Counted from the stretch's first letter, positions 34,874 through 44,152 are shown. The stretch is 64,000 nt of DNA from WLMZ01 sp963732585 (GCA_963732585.1 CAVSZY010000003.1:1364001-1428000); one strand, 5' to 3'. The notes: a model not told the origin generated them from the sequence alone. Numbers and translations are program-made.

Positions 34874-36180
34874 GGCTGAAGAAGACAGCGGCCATCGTCG
34901 CCGCGCTTGCGGTTGTTGCAACCGCCTGCGGGGATGACGAGACGACCGAAACCGTAACCACCGAGGGTGCTGCACCCGTAACCGAGGCTGCGCCGACACC
35001 GACGGAAGCCGAAGCCCCGGCCGTCGAGGGCGCACTGGTGATCTCCACCGACCTGCCGTTGCAGGGGGCGTCGAAGGACGCCTCGGTCGACACCAACAAC
35101 GCCATCAAGCTCCTGCTCAAGCAGTTGGGCAACAAGGCCGGCGCCTACGACATCGTGCTCAAGGAGTACGACAACTCAACCGCCGTCAAGGGTGGCTGGG
35201 ATGACGCAACTTGTGCGCAGAACGCTAATGATCACGTTGCCAACGTTGCTGAAGTCGCCGTCATGGGCACCTACAACTCCGGTTGCGCCAAGATCGAGAT
35301 CCCAATTCTCAACGAGGCCCCTGGCACTCCGATGTTGATGATCTCGCACGCCAACACCAACCCTGGGCTCACCAAGGCATGGGATCCGGGCGAGCCCGAG
35401 GTCTTCTACCCGACGGGCATCCGCAACTACGGTCGCGTTGTCGCTACCGACGACCTGCAGGGTGCCGCCGGTGCGGCATTCGCTGCTGGCGAGCTCGGCG
35501 TCACGAAGTGCGTCGTGCTCAACGACGCTCAGACGTATGGTGTCGGCGTTGCCGACGCTTTCGTTGCCGCCGCTGAGGGTGTTGGCATCGAGATCGTCCT
35601 CGAGGAAGCCTGGGATGCCAAGCAGCCGAGTTACGCCGCTTTGTTCGAGAAGGCCAAGGCTGCGAACCCCGACTGCGTGTACCTCGGTGGCATCAACGAC
35701 AACAACGGTGAGCAGCTGATCAAGGACAAGGTCCTCGTTCTCGGCGCTAACGATGGTGCCGTCAAGCTGATCGCCCCCGATGGCTTCACCGGCTACCCAA
35801 CGGTTCAGGCGCTGCCTGAGGCCCAGGGCATGTACATCACCTTCGCTGGTCTGCCCGCTTCCGAGCTGGTCAAGGCCGGTGGCGCTGGTGCCAAGTTTGT
35901 CGAGGACTTCAAGGCCGAGTATGGCAAGGATCCGGCCTCGGCCTATGCCATCTATGGTGCCGCTGCAACGCAGCTGATCCTCAAGGCCATCGAAATGTCG
36001 GACGGCACCCGCAAGGGCGTGCTCGAGGCAGCCTTCTCGGGGATCACCATCTCCAAGGAAGAGTCGGTTATCGGTAAGGAATTCGGTCTCGACGAGAACG
36101 GCGACGTTACAGCCCGTGACATGTCGATCCAGATTCTGGAGGACAACGCCGAGACCTTCTTGATGGCCTGGCCGATCTGA
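34870..36180 (+). CDS. ABC transporter substrate-binding lipoprotein (branched-chain amino acid/amide type)
   Basis: 436 aa. Signal peptide with lipobox VVATACGDDE (Cys near residue 18), then an acidic/Thr/Pro-rich linker typical of actinobacterial lipoproteins, then a Peripla_BP_6 fold: LVISTDLPLQGASKDASVDTNNAIKLL, a region with ATCAQNANDHVAN, DDLQGAAGAAFAAGELGV and YAIYGAAATQLILKAIE. Captures substrate outside the membrane for LivHMGF encoded downstream. Clustering with hydroxyproline-type catabolic genes suggests an imino or amino acid ligand rather than leucine; that is inference. Followed by a strong 12-bp hairpin before livH. Confidence 0.9.
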   Translation: MRLKKTAAIVAALAVVATACGDDETTETVTTEGAAPVTEAAPTPTEAEAPAVEGALVISTDLPLQGASKDASVDTNNAIKLLLKQLGNKAGAYDIVLKEYDNSTAVKGGWDDATCAQNANDHVANVAEVAVMGTYNSGCAKIEIPILNEAPGTPMLMISHANTNPGLTKAWDPGEPEVFYPTGIRNYGRVVATDDLQGAAGAAFAAGELGVTKCVVLNDAQTYGVGVADAFVAAAEGVGIEIVLEEAWDAKQPSYAALFEKAKAANPDCVYLGGINDNNGEQLIKDKVLVLGANDGAVKLIAPDGFTGYPTVQALPEAQGMYITFAGLPASELVKAGGAGAKFVEDFKAEYGKDPASAYAIYGAAATQLILKAIEMSDGTRKGVLEAAFSGITISKEESVIGKEFGLDENGDVTARDMSIQILEDNAETFLMAWPI

Positions 36181-36206
36181 TCGACCGTAAGTAAGCAACA
36201 CGAATA

Positions 36207-36242
36207 ATCGGGGTGGCCTCATGAAGGTGGGGCCACCCCGAT
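36207..36242 (+). promoter_or_regulatory. Intercistronic hairpin between the binding protein and livH
   Basis: Perfect 12-bp stem ATCGGGGTGGCC / GGCCACCCCGAT with a 12-nt loop, 27 bp after the binding-protein stop. No U-tract follows, so it is better read as a 3'-end stabiliser or partial attenuator than as a full terminator. This placement is classic for making more binding protein than permease from one operon. Confidence 0.6.
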
Positions 36243-36277
36243 CTGCACCACGGGGACAATGAGGGGATTTCTTAGTA

Positions 36278-37303
36278 ATGACAACAGCCGCCGCAACACG
36301 ATCACCGCTAAAGACGGAAACGATAATCGGGCTCGGGATTTTGGCCATGGGGATCGCTTACACCACATGGAGCTTCATCTCTGGGCCGACGCAATTCATG
36401 CAGGTCCTGACGATCGGGGTTTCCAACGGTGCCCTCTATGCCCTGGTTGCGCTTGGTTACACGATGGTTTATGGCATCATCGAGCTGATCAACTTCGCCC
36501 ACGGCGATCTGTTCATGCTCGGTTCAGTGGTCGCCGCGATCTTTCTCGAGGAGTGGCTTGGCCACACCTCCTCCAATCCGACGGGATGGTTCTGGCTAGC
36601 GATCACGCTGCTGGTCGCCATGGCCTTCTGCGCTCTGCTCAATGTGATTATCGAGCGATTGGCCTACCGCCGCTTGCGCAATGCGCCGAAGCTGGCGCCA
36701 CTGATCACCGCAGTGGGTGTCAGTTTCATCCTGCAGAACATCGGTATCTTGATGAACGGCTCGGCTCCGAACTCTCGTGAAACCGTGCTTCCTGACACCT
36801 TCTTCAAGATCGGCGGGGTGCAGATCTACTACAAGTATGTGGTGGTCGTGCTGATCACCATTCCACTGCTGATGTTGATGACCTACATCGTGCAAAAGAC
36901 CCGTACAGGTAAGGCGATGCGGGCCACGGCGCAGGATCGTGACGCCTCGCTCCTGATGGGCATCAACGTCAACCGGGTCATCGCCTACACCTTTGCGCTC
37001 GGTGGCGCACTCGCCGGCGCCGCCGGAACGATGTCGTTCCAAGTGCTCGGAACCACCCGCTATGACGCCGGCTTCCGGTTCGGTCTCGTCGCCTTCACCG
37101 CTGCGGTGCTCGGCGGCGTCGGCAACCTCCTCGGTGCAGTGATCGGCGGGCTGCTGATCGGCATCATCCAGGCAATCAACGACGGTGCCCCCAACTTCCC
37201 CGGCCAAAAGTGGACACAAACGGTGATGTTCGGCATCTTGATCGTCATGATCATTTTCCGCCCAGGCGGCATCTTCGGAGCGACGCAACAGGAGAAGGTG
37301 TAA
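36278..37303 (+). CDS. livH: Branched-chain-type amino acid ABC transporter permease, LivH family
   Basis: 341 aa with about eight hydrophobic segments. GVSNGALYALVALGYTMVYGIIELINFAHGDLFMLGSVVA is the LivH hallmark, and GKAMRATAQDRDASLLMGINVNRVIAYTFALGGALAGAAG is the cytoplasmic coupling region. C-terminal IIFRPGGIFGATQQEKV is typical. Slightly long N-terminus (extra about 25 residues with one helix). GAGGGG precedes ATG at about 11 nt. Immediately followed by livM with no gap. Confidence 0.92.
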   Translation: MTTAAATRSPLKTETIIGLGILAMGIAYTTWSFISGPTQFMQVLTIGVSNGALYALVALGYTMVYGIIELINFAHGDLFMLGSVVAAIFLEEWLGHTSSNPTGWFWLAITLLVAMAFCALLNVIIERLAYRRLRNAPKLAPLITAVGVSFILQNIGILMNGSAPNSRETVLPDTFFKIGGVQIYYKYVVVVLITIPLLMLMTYIVQKTRTGKAMRATAQDRDASLLMGINVNRVIAYTFALGGALAGAAGTMSFQVLGTTRYDAGFRFGLVAFTAAVLGGVGNLLGAVIGGLLIGIIQAINDGAPNFPGQKWTQTVMFGILIVMIIFRPGGIFGATQQEKV

Positions 37304-38572
37304 ATGTCTGAGCAGTATCCCAACGTTGCGACTGGAAAGGCGTCAGCGCTCGACCTTGGCAAATACGCCAAGTTTGCGCCCCTTGCTCTGATCGTCGCAT
37401 TCTTGCCGTGGATCTCCACGTTCTTTGACTCCAACCAGGACAAGCTGCCTAGCGCTCTGAGTTGGCTGTATGGGGTGTTCCCGTTGGGAACAATCGTGTA
37501 CTGCGCGGTGTACGCCCTGTTCGCCCTCGGGCTGAACATCGTCGTTGGCTTCGCTGGCCTGCTCGACCTCGGATTTGTCGCCTTCTTCATGTTCGGCGCC
37601 TATACGACAGCATGGTTGATGTCCGGATTCGCCTATCAGACCAACGCCCGCACGGCGGGCGAGGGTGTCAAACAAATGGCGATTGACTTCCACCTGTTCT
37701 CCACAGCAGCCGAAAACCTCAAGGGAATCCACATCTCCTTCTGGCTGGTGATCATCGTCGCGGCGATCATCGCGGCGATCGCCGGCGTGATCATTGGCTG
37801 GCCAACGCTGCGCCTGAAGAGCGACTATCTCGCCCTCGTCACGCTCGGTTTCGGCGAGATCCTTCCGGAAGTATTCCGCAACGGTGAGGATTTCCCAGGC
37901 GGCTACAACCTGACGAACGGCACCAAGGGCATCGGACCGGTCGACAAGATCGGCACCGGCTGGTTCAATGTCGTTCCCGGCGTGCCGGAGACGATTCAAT
38001 CGGCGGACAATAAAACCAAGTACTACGTCATCGTTATCTTCTGTCTGCTGTTCATTTACGCCTCGGTGCGCCTGCGTGATGGCCGCCTCGGCCGAGCGTG
38101 GATGGCGATCCGCGAAGATGAACTGGCAGCCAGCCTGATGGGTGTGCCCTTGATGACCACCAAGCTGTGGTCATATGCCATCGGTGCTATCGCCGGCGGC
38201 GTCGGCGGAGCGTTCTACGCCACCATCGTCGGCACGGTCAACGTCGACAGCTTCACCTTCAACTTCTCGATCATCATCCTTTGCGCCGTGATCCTCGGCG
38301 GTGCAGGCAACGTGTGGGGCGTGATCGTCGGTGCCGTGGCCATCACCTGGGTCAACTACACCGGGCTCACCTGGGTGGGCGGCAAGTTCAACACCGCCCT
38401 CGACAAGATCGGTACCGATTGGACAGTCAATCTCGTTGACTACAACTTCGCCTTCTTCGGATTGGTGCTGGTACTGATGATGCTCTTCCGCCCCGATGGA
38501 TTCATCCCTGCCGCTCGCTCGAAGCAGGTCAAACAGGCCGAACTCGCCCTCGTAGGAGCAGACAATGGCTGA
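37304..38572 (+). CDS. livM: Branched-chain-type amino acid ABC transporter permease, LivM family
   Basis: 422 aa, multi-pass membrane protein. ALFALGLNIVVGFAGLLDLGFVAFFMFGAYTTAWLMS and TLRLKSDYLALVTLGFGEILPEVFRN are family signatures; GRAWMAIREDELAASLMGVPLMTTKLWSYAIGAIAGGVGG is the coupling-helix region. Ends with MMLFRPDGFIPAARSK. Good ribosome site GGAGAAGG just upstream. Overlaps livG by 8 bp. Confidence 0.92.
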   Translation: MSEQYPNVATGKASALDLGKYAKFAPLALIVAFLPWISTFFDSNQDKLPSALSWLYGVFPLGTIVYCAVYALFALGLNIVVGFAGLLDLGFVAFFMFGAYTTAWLMSGFAYQTNARTAGEGVKQMAIDFHLFSTAAENLKGIHISFWLVIIVAAIIAAIAGVIIGWPTLRLKSDYLALVTLGFGEILPEVFRNGEDFPGGYNLTNGTKGIGPVDKIGTGWFNVVPGVPETIQSADNKTKYYVIVIFCLLFIYASVRLRDGRLGRAWMAIREDELAASLMGVPLMTTKLWSYAIGAIAGGVGGAFYATIVGTVNVDSFTFNFSIIILCAVILGGAGNVWGVIVGAVAITWVNYTGLTWVGGKFNTALDKIGTDWTVNLVDYNFAFFGLVLVLMMLFRPDGFIPAARSKQVKQAELALVGADNG

Positions 38573-39350
38573 GAATCTTCTCGAGGCACGTCAAGTGCGC
38601 GTCGAGTTCGGTGGCCTGGTGGCCGTCAACGACGTCGACTTCGATATCCCGCTGCACGGCATCGTCGCTCTCATCGGCCCCAACGGCGCTGGCAAGACAA
38701 CGTTCTTCAACGTGCTCACCGGGCTCTACCACCCAACTAACGGCTCGGTGACCTTCGACGGCAAGAGCGTCGTCGGCGTGCCGCCGCACAAGATTGCCGC
38801 TGGCGGCATGGCCCGTACCTTCCAGAACATCCGGTTGTTCGGGGCGATGACAGCTGCCGAGAACGTGATGGTGGCGATGCACTCGCACTTGCATAGCGGG
38901 ATCCTTTCGACGATCATGCCGTCGCGCAAGCGTCGTGCTGAGGAGGCCGAGGCGCGAGCCACGGCAAAGGAACTGCTCGAATTCGTTGGCATCGGCGGCG
39001 TCGACGATGAGTTCGCTAAGAACCTGCCCTACGGTGACCAACGCCGCCTAGAGGTCGCCCGGGCCCTGGCTCTTCGGCCGAAACTGCTGCTGCTCGATGA
39101 GCCAACAGCCGGCATGAACCCGCAAGAATCAGCGACGTTTACGTCGTTCGTGCACAGGGTGCGCGACGAGCGCGGCGTCACGGTGTTGCTCATCGAACAC
39201 GACATGAAGGTGGTGATGGGCGTGTCCGAACACATCACGGTGCTCGAATACGGTGCCAAGATTGCCGAAGGCACCCCGCAGGACATCCGCACCAACCAGC
39301 GAGTGATCGAGGCCTACCTCGGCAAGACCGGAACGGAGGCGGCAAAGTGA
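38565..39350 (+). CDS. livG: Branched-chain-type amino acid ABC transporter ATPase, LivG family
   Basis: 261 aa. Walker A IGPNGAGKTTFFNVLTGLY, family-specific GMARTFQNIRLFGAMTAAENVMVAMH, signature region LPYGDQRRLEVARALA, Walker B LLLLDEPTAGMNPQE, H-loop LLIEHDMKVVMG. One of two cytoplasmic ATPases energising LivHM. Stop overlaps livF start as GTGA. Confidence 0.94.
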   Translation: MAENLLEARQVRVEFGGLVAVNDVDFDIPLHGIVALIGPNGAGKTTFFNVLTGLYHPTNGSVTFDGKSVVGVPPHKIAAGGMARTFQNIRLFGAMTAAENVMVAMHSHLHSGILSTIMPSRKRRAEEAEARATAKELLEFVGIGGVDDEFAKNLPYGDQRRLEVARALALRPKLLLLDEPTAGMNPQESATFTSFVHRVRDERGVTVLLIEHDMKVVMGVSEHITVLEYGAKIAEGTPQDIRTNQRVIEAYLGKTGTEAAK

Positions 39351-40111
39351 TCGATCCAGATGCATTGCGTAAGGCGACAACGCGCGGCCATGGTGCCGAT
39401 CCTGTGCTGAAGGTCGATGACGTCCACCTCTATTACGGCAATATCGCCGCGGTCAAGGGCATCTCGTTCGAGGTCTATCAAGGTGAAATCGTCACCCTGA
39501 TCGGGGCCAACGGCGCGGGCAAGTCGACGACCATGCGCGCCATTTCCGGTCTGCTCAAGCCACGCAAGGGCACGATCACCTTCGAGGGTCGGCAGATTTC
39601 CGGTCTGCCCGGCAACGAGGTAGCCGCCTTGGGCATCGCCCAGAGCCCGGAAGGTCGACGCATCTTCTCGCGGATGACGGTCGCCGAGAACCTGGAACTC
39701 GGTGCCTTCATGCGCAACGATAAGGCTGCGATCCAACAGGACATCGAGCGCGTCTTCGACCTCTTCCCGCGGCTCAAGGAACGAATCGCCCAGAAGGGCG
39801 GCACACTCTCCGGAGGCGAGCAGCAAATGTTGGCCATGGGTCGGGCATTGATGGCCAATCCTCGTCTGCTGCTACTCGATGAGCCGTCGATGGGTTTGGC
39901 ACCGGTGCTGGTCGACGTGGTCTTTGAAATCATCCAGCGGGTGAACTCGCAGGGCACCACGATCTTGCTCGTTGAGCAGAACGCTCTGGCCGCGCTGAAC
40001 ATCGGTAGCCACGCCTACGTGCTCGAGACCGGTCACATCAGTCTCGAAGGCCCGGCGCGTGACCTCGCCCATAACGAAGAGGTTCGCAACGCCTATCTCG
40101 GCCTTGCCTGA
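39347..40111 (+). CDS. livF: Branched-chain-type amino acid ABC transporter ATPase, LivF family
   Basis: 254 aa. Walker A IGANGAGKSTTMRAISGLL, AQSPEGRRIFSRMTVAENLELGAF (LivF hallmark), signature LSGGEQQMLAMGRALM, Walker B LLLLDEPSMGLAPVLV, H-loop LLVEQNALAALN. GTG start coupled to livG. The stop is followed one base later by the start of the FAD oxidase, which ties the importer to the catabolic genes. Confidence 0.94.
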   Translation: MIDPDALRKATTRGHGADPVLKVDDVHLYYGNIAAVKGISFEVYQGEIVTLIGANGAGKSTTMRAISGLLKPRKGTITFEGRQISGLPGNEVAALGIAQSPEGRRIFSRMTVAENLELGAFMRNDKAAIQQDIERVFDLFPRLKERIAQKGGTLSGGEQQMLAMGRALMANPRLLLLDEPSMGLAPVLVDVVFEIIQRVNSQGTTILLVEQNALAALNIGSHAYVLETGHISLEGPARDLAHNEEVRNAYLGLA

Positions 40112-40112
40112 G

Positions 40113-41273
40113 ATGTCAGCCGCCCCCGACTTGGGGACCGCTTCGGTGGTCATCATCGGTGGCGGGGTCATGGGGCTAAGCACTGCGTTCCACCTTGCCG
40201 AGGCAGGTGTCAGCGACGTCGTCGTCGTCGAAGCAGATCAAGTCGGTTCTGGGTCGACGTCGAAAGCGGCAGGTGGTGTCCGCCTGCAGTTCTCCGACGA
40301 AGTCAACATTCGTCTCGCGCTGCGTTCACTGGATGCCTTCGAGCGTTTCGCGGTTCGACCCGGATACGACATCGACCTCCACCAGGTCGGCTATCTTTTC
40401 CTGCTCACCGACCCGGCCGACGTCACCGTCTTCGAAGCGAACGTCACCCTCCAGAACAGCCTGGGCGTGCCGAGTCGAATGATCACCGCCGCCGAGGCAG
40501 GGCGACTCAGCCCGCTGGCCAACACCAGCGATGTGCTGGCCGCCTCGATCTGCATGCGCGACGGTCACGCCAACACCGGAGCCGTCGTCGAGGGGTATGC
40601 CCAGGGGGCCCGCCGACACGGCGTTCGCATCTTGACGCAATGCTCCGTCATCGGCATCGATATCGATGGCCAGACGATCCGCGCAGTGCACACCACCAAG
40701 GGTTCGATCACCACCGATACGGTGCTGTGTGCCGCCGGGCCGTGGTCGGGGCAGGTTGCTGCTTTGGCCAACCTCTCGCTTCCGGTTGTGCCAGTGCGCC
40801 GTCCGATCTGGTACACCGAGCCGATGCTCAATCGGCCACAACATTTGCCGATGACCATCGACTTCAGCACTGGGTTCTACTTCCATGGCGAGGGCGAAGG
40901 TCTGCTCTTCGGCATGGCCGACCCCGACCAGGCGGCCGGGTTCGACGTCGAGATGCGCAGCGATTGGCTCGAGGTCGTCGCCGGGGTTGCCGCTCATCGG
41001 GCACCATCGCTGCTCGATGTTGGCATCGCCGGCGGCTGGACTGGGTTCTACGAGAGCACCCCCGACCACAACGGGTTGATCGGCGAATCCGCGCACCTCA
41101 ACAGGTTCTTCTACGCCACAGGCTTCTCCGGGCACGGGTTCCTGCTCGGCCCCGCTGTTGGCGAGGTGATGCGCGACCTGATCCTTGGCGCCACGCCTCT
41201 CGTGCCGATCGACGCCTTTTCGGTCGAACGATTCAGCGACGACCGGAGCCGACGAGAACACAACGTCGTCTAG
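40113..41273 (+). CDS. FAD-dependent amino/imino acid oxidoreductase (DAO family)
   Basis: 386 aa. N-terminal dinucleotide fold ASVVIIGGGVMGLSTAFHLAEAG with the following acidic VVVVEADQVGSGSTSKAAGGVRLQFSDEVN; C-terminal GGWTGFYESTPDHNGLIGES and FYATGFSGHGFLLGPAVGEVM are typical of the sarcosine oxidase-beta/D-hydroxyproline dehydrogenase group. Starts one base after the livF stop. With the racemase-family and DapA-family genes downstream, oxidation of a D-hydroxyproline-like epimer to a pyrroline carboxylate is the leading hypothesis; sarcosine or another secondary amine is possible. FAD binding is likely non-covalent, but the linkage cannot be decided. Confidence 0.83.
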   Translation: MSAAPDLGTASVVIIGGGVMGLSTAFHLAEAGVSDVVVVEADQVGSGSTSKAAGGVRLQFSDEVNIRLALRSLDAFERFAVRPGYDIDLHQVGYLFLLTDPADVTVFEANVTLQNSLGVPSRMITAAEAGRLSPLANTSDVLAASICMRDGHANTGAVVEGYAQGARRHGVRILTQCSVIGIDIDGQTIRAVHTTKGSITTDTVLCAAGPWSGQVAALANLSLPVVPVRRPIWYTEPMLNRPQHLPMTIDFSTGFYFHGEGEGLLFGMADPDQAAGFDVEMRSDWLEVVAGVAAHRAPSLLDVGIAGGWTGFYESTPDHNGLIGESAHLNRFFYATGFSGHGFLLGPAVGEVMRDLILGATPLVPIDAFSVERFSDDRSRREHNVV

Positions 41274-41275
41274 CC

Positions 41276-42106
41276 ATGGGCATTCTTCTCGGCGTCATCG
41301 CCGCCGTTCTCTTCGGTGCCGCCGACAACTTCGCCGCCTTTGCCGGGCGAACGGTCAAATCGAGCGCTGTCACCCGCACAGCTCTGCTCGTCGGCGTCCT
41401 CCTCGGGCCGCTCTTCCTGTTGGTACAGCCGGTCACCTGGACAGCCAGCGACGTGCGTATCGCCGCGTTGAGTGGCGCGTTGAACAGCATTGGTCTCGTC
41501 GCCCTGACAATCGGCTATGTCAAGGCCTCCTTCGGCATCGTCGCTCCTGTCGCTTCGGTGCTGACCGCTGGTTTACCGGTGCTGATCGACGCATTTCGCG
41601 GCACCGAACTCTCCGATCGGGCGATGATCGGCGGCGCTCTCGGCATTGTCGCCGTTGGGTTGTGCAGCTATCAGCCGTCGGAGCGCAGCAAGGTGATCTC
41701 CGGGCTGGCCTACGGCATCTTCGCCGGCACCCTCTTCGGCCTAGCCTTCACCCTGCTCGATCTGACCAACGATTCCTTTGGATTGGCACCGATACCGGTG
41801 CAGCGCCTCGCCGGATTGGCCACGCTCACCGTGTTGATGCGCGTCGATCCCGCCCCGTGGATCATCACCAAGGCACCACAGCGCAGGTTGGCGATCACCA
41901 GCGGTCTGATCAGCGTCATCGCCATGGGGTGCTTGCAGGCCGGGTTCCGCAACGGCGATGCCGGCCCCGTGTCGGTTGCTGCCTCGCAGTTTGCGGCGGC
42001 TGGGGTGCTGATCGCCGCCGTCGTCTACAAAGAACGCCTTCGGTGGTGGCAGTCACTCGGCGTGTTGCTCGCCTCGGTCGGTGTTGGCCTTCTCGCCGCA
42101 GGATAG
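41276..42106 (+). CDS. DMT superfamily (EamA-like) transporter
   Basis: 276 aa with ten predicted transmembrane helices in two EamA-like halves (for example GILLGVIAAVLFGAADNFAAFAG at the start, SVAASQFAAAGVLIAAVVYKE and SLGVLLASVGVGLLAAG at the end). Two bases after the oxidase stop. Drug/metabolite transporters in amino-acid operons often export surplus substrate or intermediates; the cargo here is unknown. Confidence 0.8.
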   Translation: MGILLGVIAAVLFGAADNFAAFAGRTVKSSAVTRTALLVGVLLGPLFLLVQPVTWTASDVRIAALSGALNSIGLVALTIGYVKASFGIVAPVASVLTAGLPVLIDAFRGTELSDRAMIGGALGIVAVGLCSYQPSERSKVISGLAYGIFAGTLFGLAFTLLDLTNDSFGLAPIPVQRLAGLATLTVLMRVDPAPWIITKAPQRRLAITSGLISVIAMGCLQAGFRNGDAGPVSVAASQFAAAGVLIAAVVYKERLRWWQSLGVLLASVGVGLLAAG

Positions 42107-42181
42107 AACCCGGTTGGCGGGTGCGGCAGGGTGGCCGTACGACTACAGTCAATGTTCCAGACAAATGTGTGAGGTATTTCA

Positions 42182-43099
42182 ATGGATTTTGAGGGCGTCT
42201 ACGTCCCAGTGGTCTCGGGTTTCGGACCAGATGGGGCAATCAACGAGTCGGCGTTCGCTACGGCGATCGACTTCAACCTGCGTGCCGGGGTGCGCGGTGT
42301 CGTCGTTGCGGGCACCACTGGCGAGTATTACGCCCTCTCTGGCGCCGAGCGCCGCGCCCAATTCGAACTGGCCCGTGATGTGCTCGCCGCCCGCGCCCAC
42401 CCGGTACACGGCCGTGCCCATTTGATCGCCGGCTGCAACGCTGGTGGCACACGTGAATGCATCGAGTACGCGGCCCACGCCAACCACCTCGGCTTCGATG
42501 CCGTGATGCTCGCCGCGCCGCCAACGTCGCTGCCAAATCAGCGTGAACTCGTCGCCCATGTCAAAGCCGTCGCCGAGGGTGGCGGATTACCGATCGTGCT
42601 CTATAACTACCCGGCACGCGCTGGCGTCGAATTCGGTTTCGAGGCACTCGACGCCTTGGCCGAACTCGAGGACGTGGTCGCTATCAAAGAGTCGAGCGGT
42701 GATTTCTCACGCTTCTTGGCGATGACCCATCGCTACCAGTCTGCGCTGACGATCATGTGCGGCTCCGACGATCAGGTCGTCGATTACATGACCTGGGGTG
42801 TTCGCAGTTGGCTGGCCGGAACCGCCAACGTGCTCCCCGCCCAGCACGTTGCTGTGGTCAACTCGATGAACCGCGGCGACCACGATCTCGGTCGTCGGCA
42901 ATTCGCTGCCATCCTGCCGTGGATCCAGCACATGGAGGCTGGGAGCTACAACCAGAAGGTCAAGGCCTCGCTGCGACACCTCGGGCTCGACTGCGGCGAT
43001 GTTCGTCCGCCATTGCTCCCCCTGCTCGACGCCGACCGTGATGAACTGTTGGCCATCCTCGATCAGGCTCGGACCGATTTTGCGGGCATCGCCAGTTAG
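42182..43099 (+). CDS. DapA family lyase (dihydrodipicolinate synthase-like; candidate pyrroline-4-hydroxy-2-carboxylate deaminase)
   Basis: 305 aa TIM barrel. Substrate loop VAGTTGEYYALSGAERRAQFELA (GTTGE), catalytic Tyr in LPIVLYNYPARAGVEF, Schiff-base Lys in VVAIKESSGDFSRF, and GSDDQVVDYMTWGVRSWLAG. DapA-family members include lysine DHDPS, N-acetylneuraminate lyase and the hydroxyproline-pathway deaminase LhpC. Neighbours favour the last; the housekeeping lysine gene is not expected in this setting. Confidence 0.82.
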   Translation: MDFEGVYVPVVSGFGPDGAINESAFATAIDFNLRAGVRGVVVAGTTGEYYALSGAERRAQFELARDVLAARAHPVHGRAHLIAGCNAGGTRECIEYAAHANHLGFDAVMLAAPPTSLPNQRELVAHVKAVAEGGGLPIVLYNYPARAGVEFGFEALDALAELEDVVAIKESSGDFSRFLAMTHRYQSALTIMCGSDDQVVDYMTWGVRSWLAGTANVLPAQHVAVVNSMNRGDHDLGRRQFAAILPWIQHMEAGSYNQKVKASLRHLGLDCGDVRPPLLPLLDADRDELLAILDQARTDFAGIAS

Positions 43100-43111
43100 C
43101 CCACGACAACA

Positions 43112-44146
43112 GTGTTTGCACAGCGCACCTTCCACGCAATCGAAGCCCATGCCGAGGGCGAGCAAGGAACCTGTTATCTGGGCAGCGTGTTCCCCATCCC
43201 GGGGGCGACGATGGCCGACAAACTGCGGTACATCAACAGTGAGGACGATTCGATTCGTCGCTACCTGACGGGTGAACCGCGCGGCAGGGCAACGGCGAGC
43301 GCCAATGTCGTCTATCCCTCGACCGTCGTCGGCGCAGACGCCGGGTTCATCATTCTGCAGGCCGACCGGGCTCATGCAATGAGCGGCTCGAACACCATCT
43401 GCGTCGTCACGGCGCTGTTGGAAACCGGCAGCGTAGCAATGCACGAGCCCTACACCGATGTCGTCCTGGAGACCGCTGCCGGGCTGGTGCGAGCGAGGGC
43501 AACCTGCACCGACGGACGCTGCCAGCGGGTCACCTTCACCGGCGTGCCGTCGTTCGTCGAGGCGCTCGATGTCCCTCTCGATGTCCCTGGGTTCGGCTCG
43601 CTCACCGTCGATGTCGCCTATGGTGGCTGCTATTACGTGTTCGTGCGCAGCGAGCAACTCGGTGTCAAACTGGACCGCGCCAGCGCAGCCACTGTGGTTG
43701 AGGCGGCGACCGCTGTGTCGAAGGCGGCGCGCCGATCGATCACGGTGCAGCATCCCGAGATCCCTGAGATCGACTTCATCTCCTACGTGATGGTCATCGG
43801 TGACGACGATCCCGAAGCCGGACGCTTCCGCGGTGCCACCGTGCTCAGCGGGCGCGTCGATCGCTCCCCATGCGGCACCGGCAACTCGGCCAGGCTGGCC
43901 TGTATGGTCGCTCGCGGCCAGGCCGACGTCGGCAGTCAGTTCGTGGCCACATCGTTGATCGACAGCGAGTTCATCGTCGAGGTGCTCGAACGCACAACCG
44001 TCGGTGGGCGCCCGGCCATCGTCCCGCAGATCTCCGGGCGCGGCTGGGTGGTCGGCACGCGCATGGTCTCGGTCGATCCGACAGATCCCTACCCGCTCGG
44101 CTTCACCGTCAGCGATGTGTGGGGAACCGAGATCGCCGACGCCTAG
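43112..44146 (+). CDS. Proline racemase superfamily enzyme with Ser/Cys active-site pair (hydroxyproline epimerase-like)
   Basis: 344 aa. The first active-site loop reads AMSGSNTICVVTALLETG, with Ser where proline racemase has the catalytic Cys (MCGHN) and Ser in place of the adjacent His. The second site keeps Cys in DRSPCGTGNSARLACM. The Ser/Cys combination is known among bacterial hydroxyproline 2-epimerases and distinguishes it from Cys/Cys proline racemases and Cys/Thr 3-hydroxyproline dehydratases. An in-frame 12-bp tandem duplication (43565-43588) gives LDVPLDVP. GTG start 12 bp after the lyase stop. Confidence 0.85.
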   Translation: MFAQRTFHAIEAHAEGEQGTCYLGSVFPIPGATMADKLRYINSEDDSIRRYLTGEPRGRATASANVVYPSTVVGADAGFIILQADRAHAMSGSNTICVVTALLETGSVAMHEPYTDVVLETAAGLVRARATCTDGRCQRVTFTGVPSFVEALDVPLDVPGFGSLTVDVAYGGCYYVFVRSEQLGVKLDRASAATVVEAATAVSKAARRSITVQHPEIPEIDFISYVMVIGDDDPEAGRFRGATVLSGRVDRSPCGTGNSARLACMVARGQADVGSQFVATSLIDSEFIVEVLERTTVGGRPAIVPQISGRGWVVGTRMVSVDPTDPYPLGFTVSDVWGTEIADA

Positions 44147-44152
44147 GCCCGT

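Noticed and set aside
36207..36242. Rho-independent terminator after the binding protein
   Set aside because: The stem is strong but no T-run follows, and the next genes continue the same transporter.
42182..43099. Housekeeping dapA of lysine synthesis
   Set aside because: Context is entirely imino-acid catabolism and transport, with no other lysine-pathway gene nearby.
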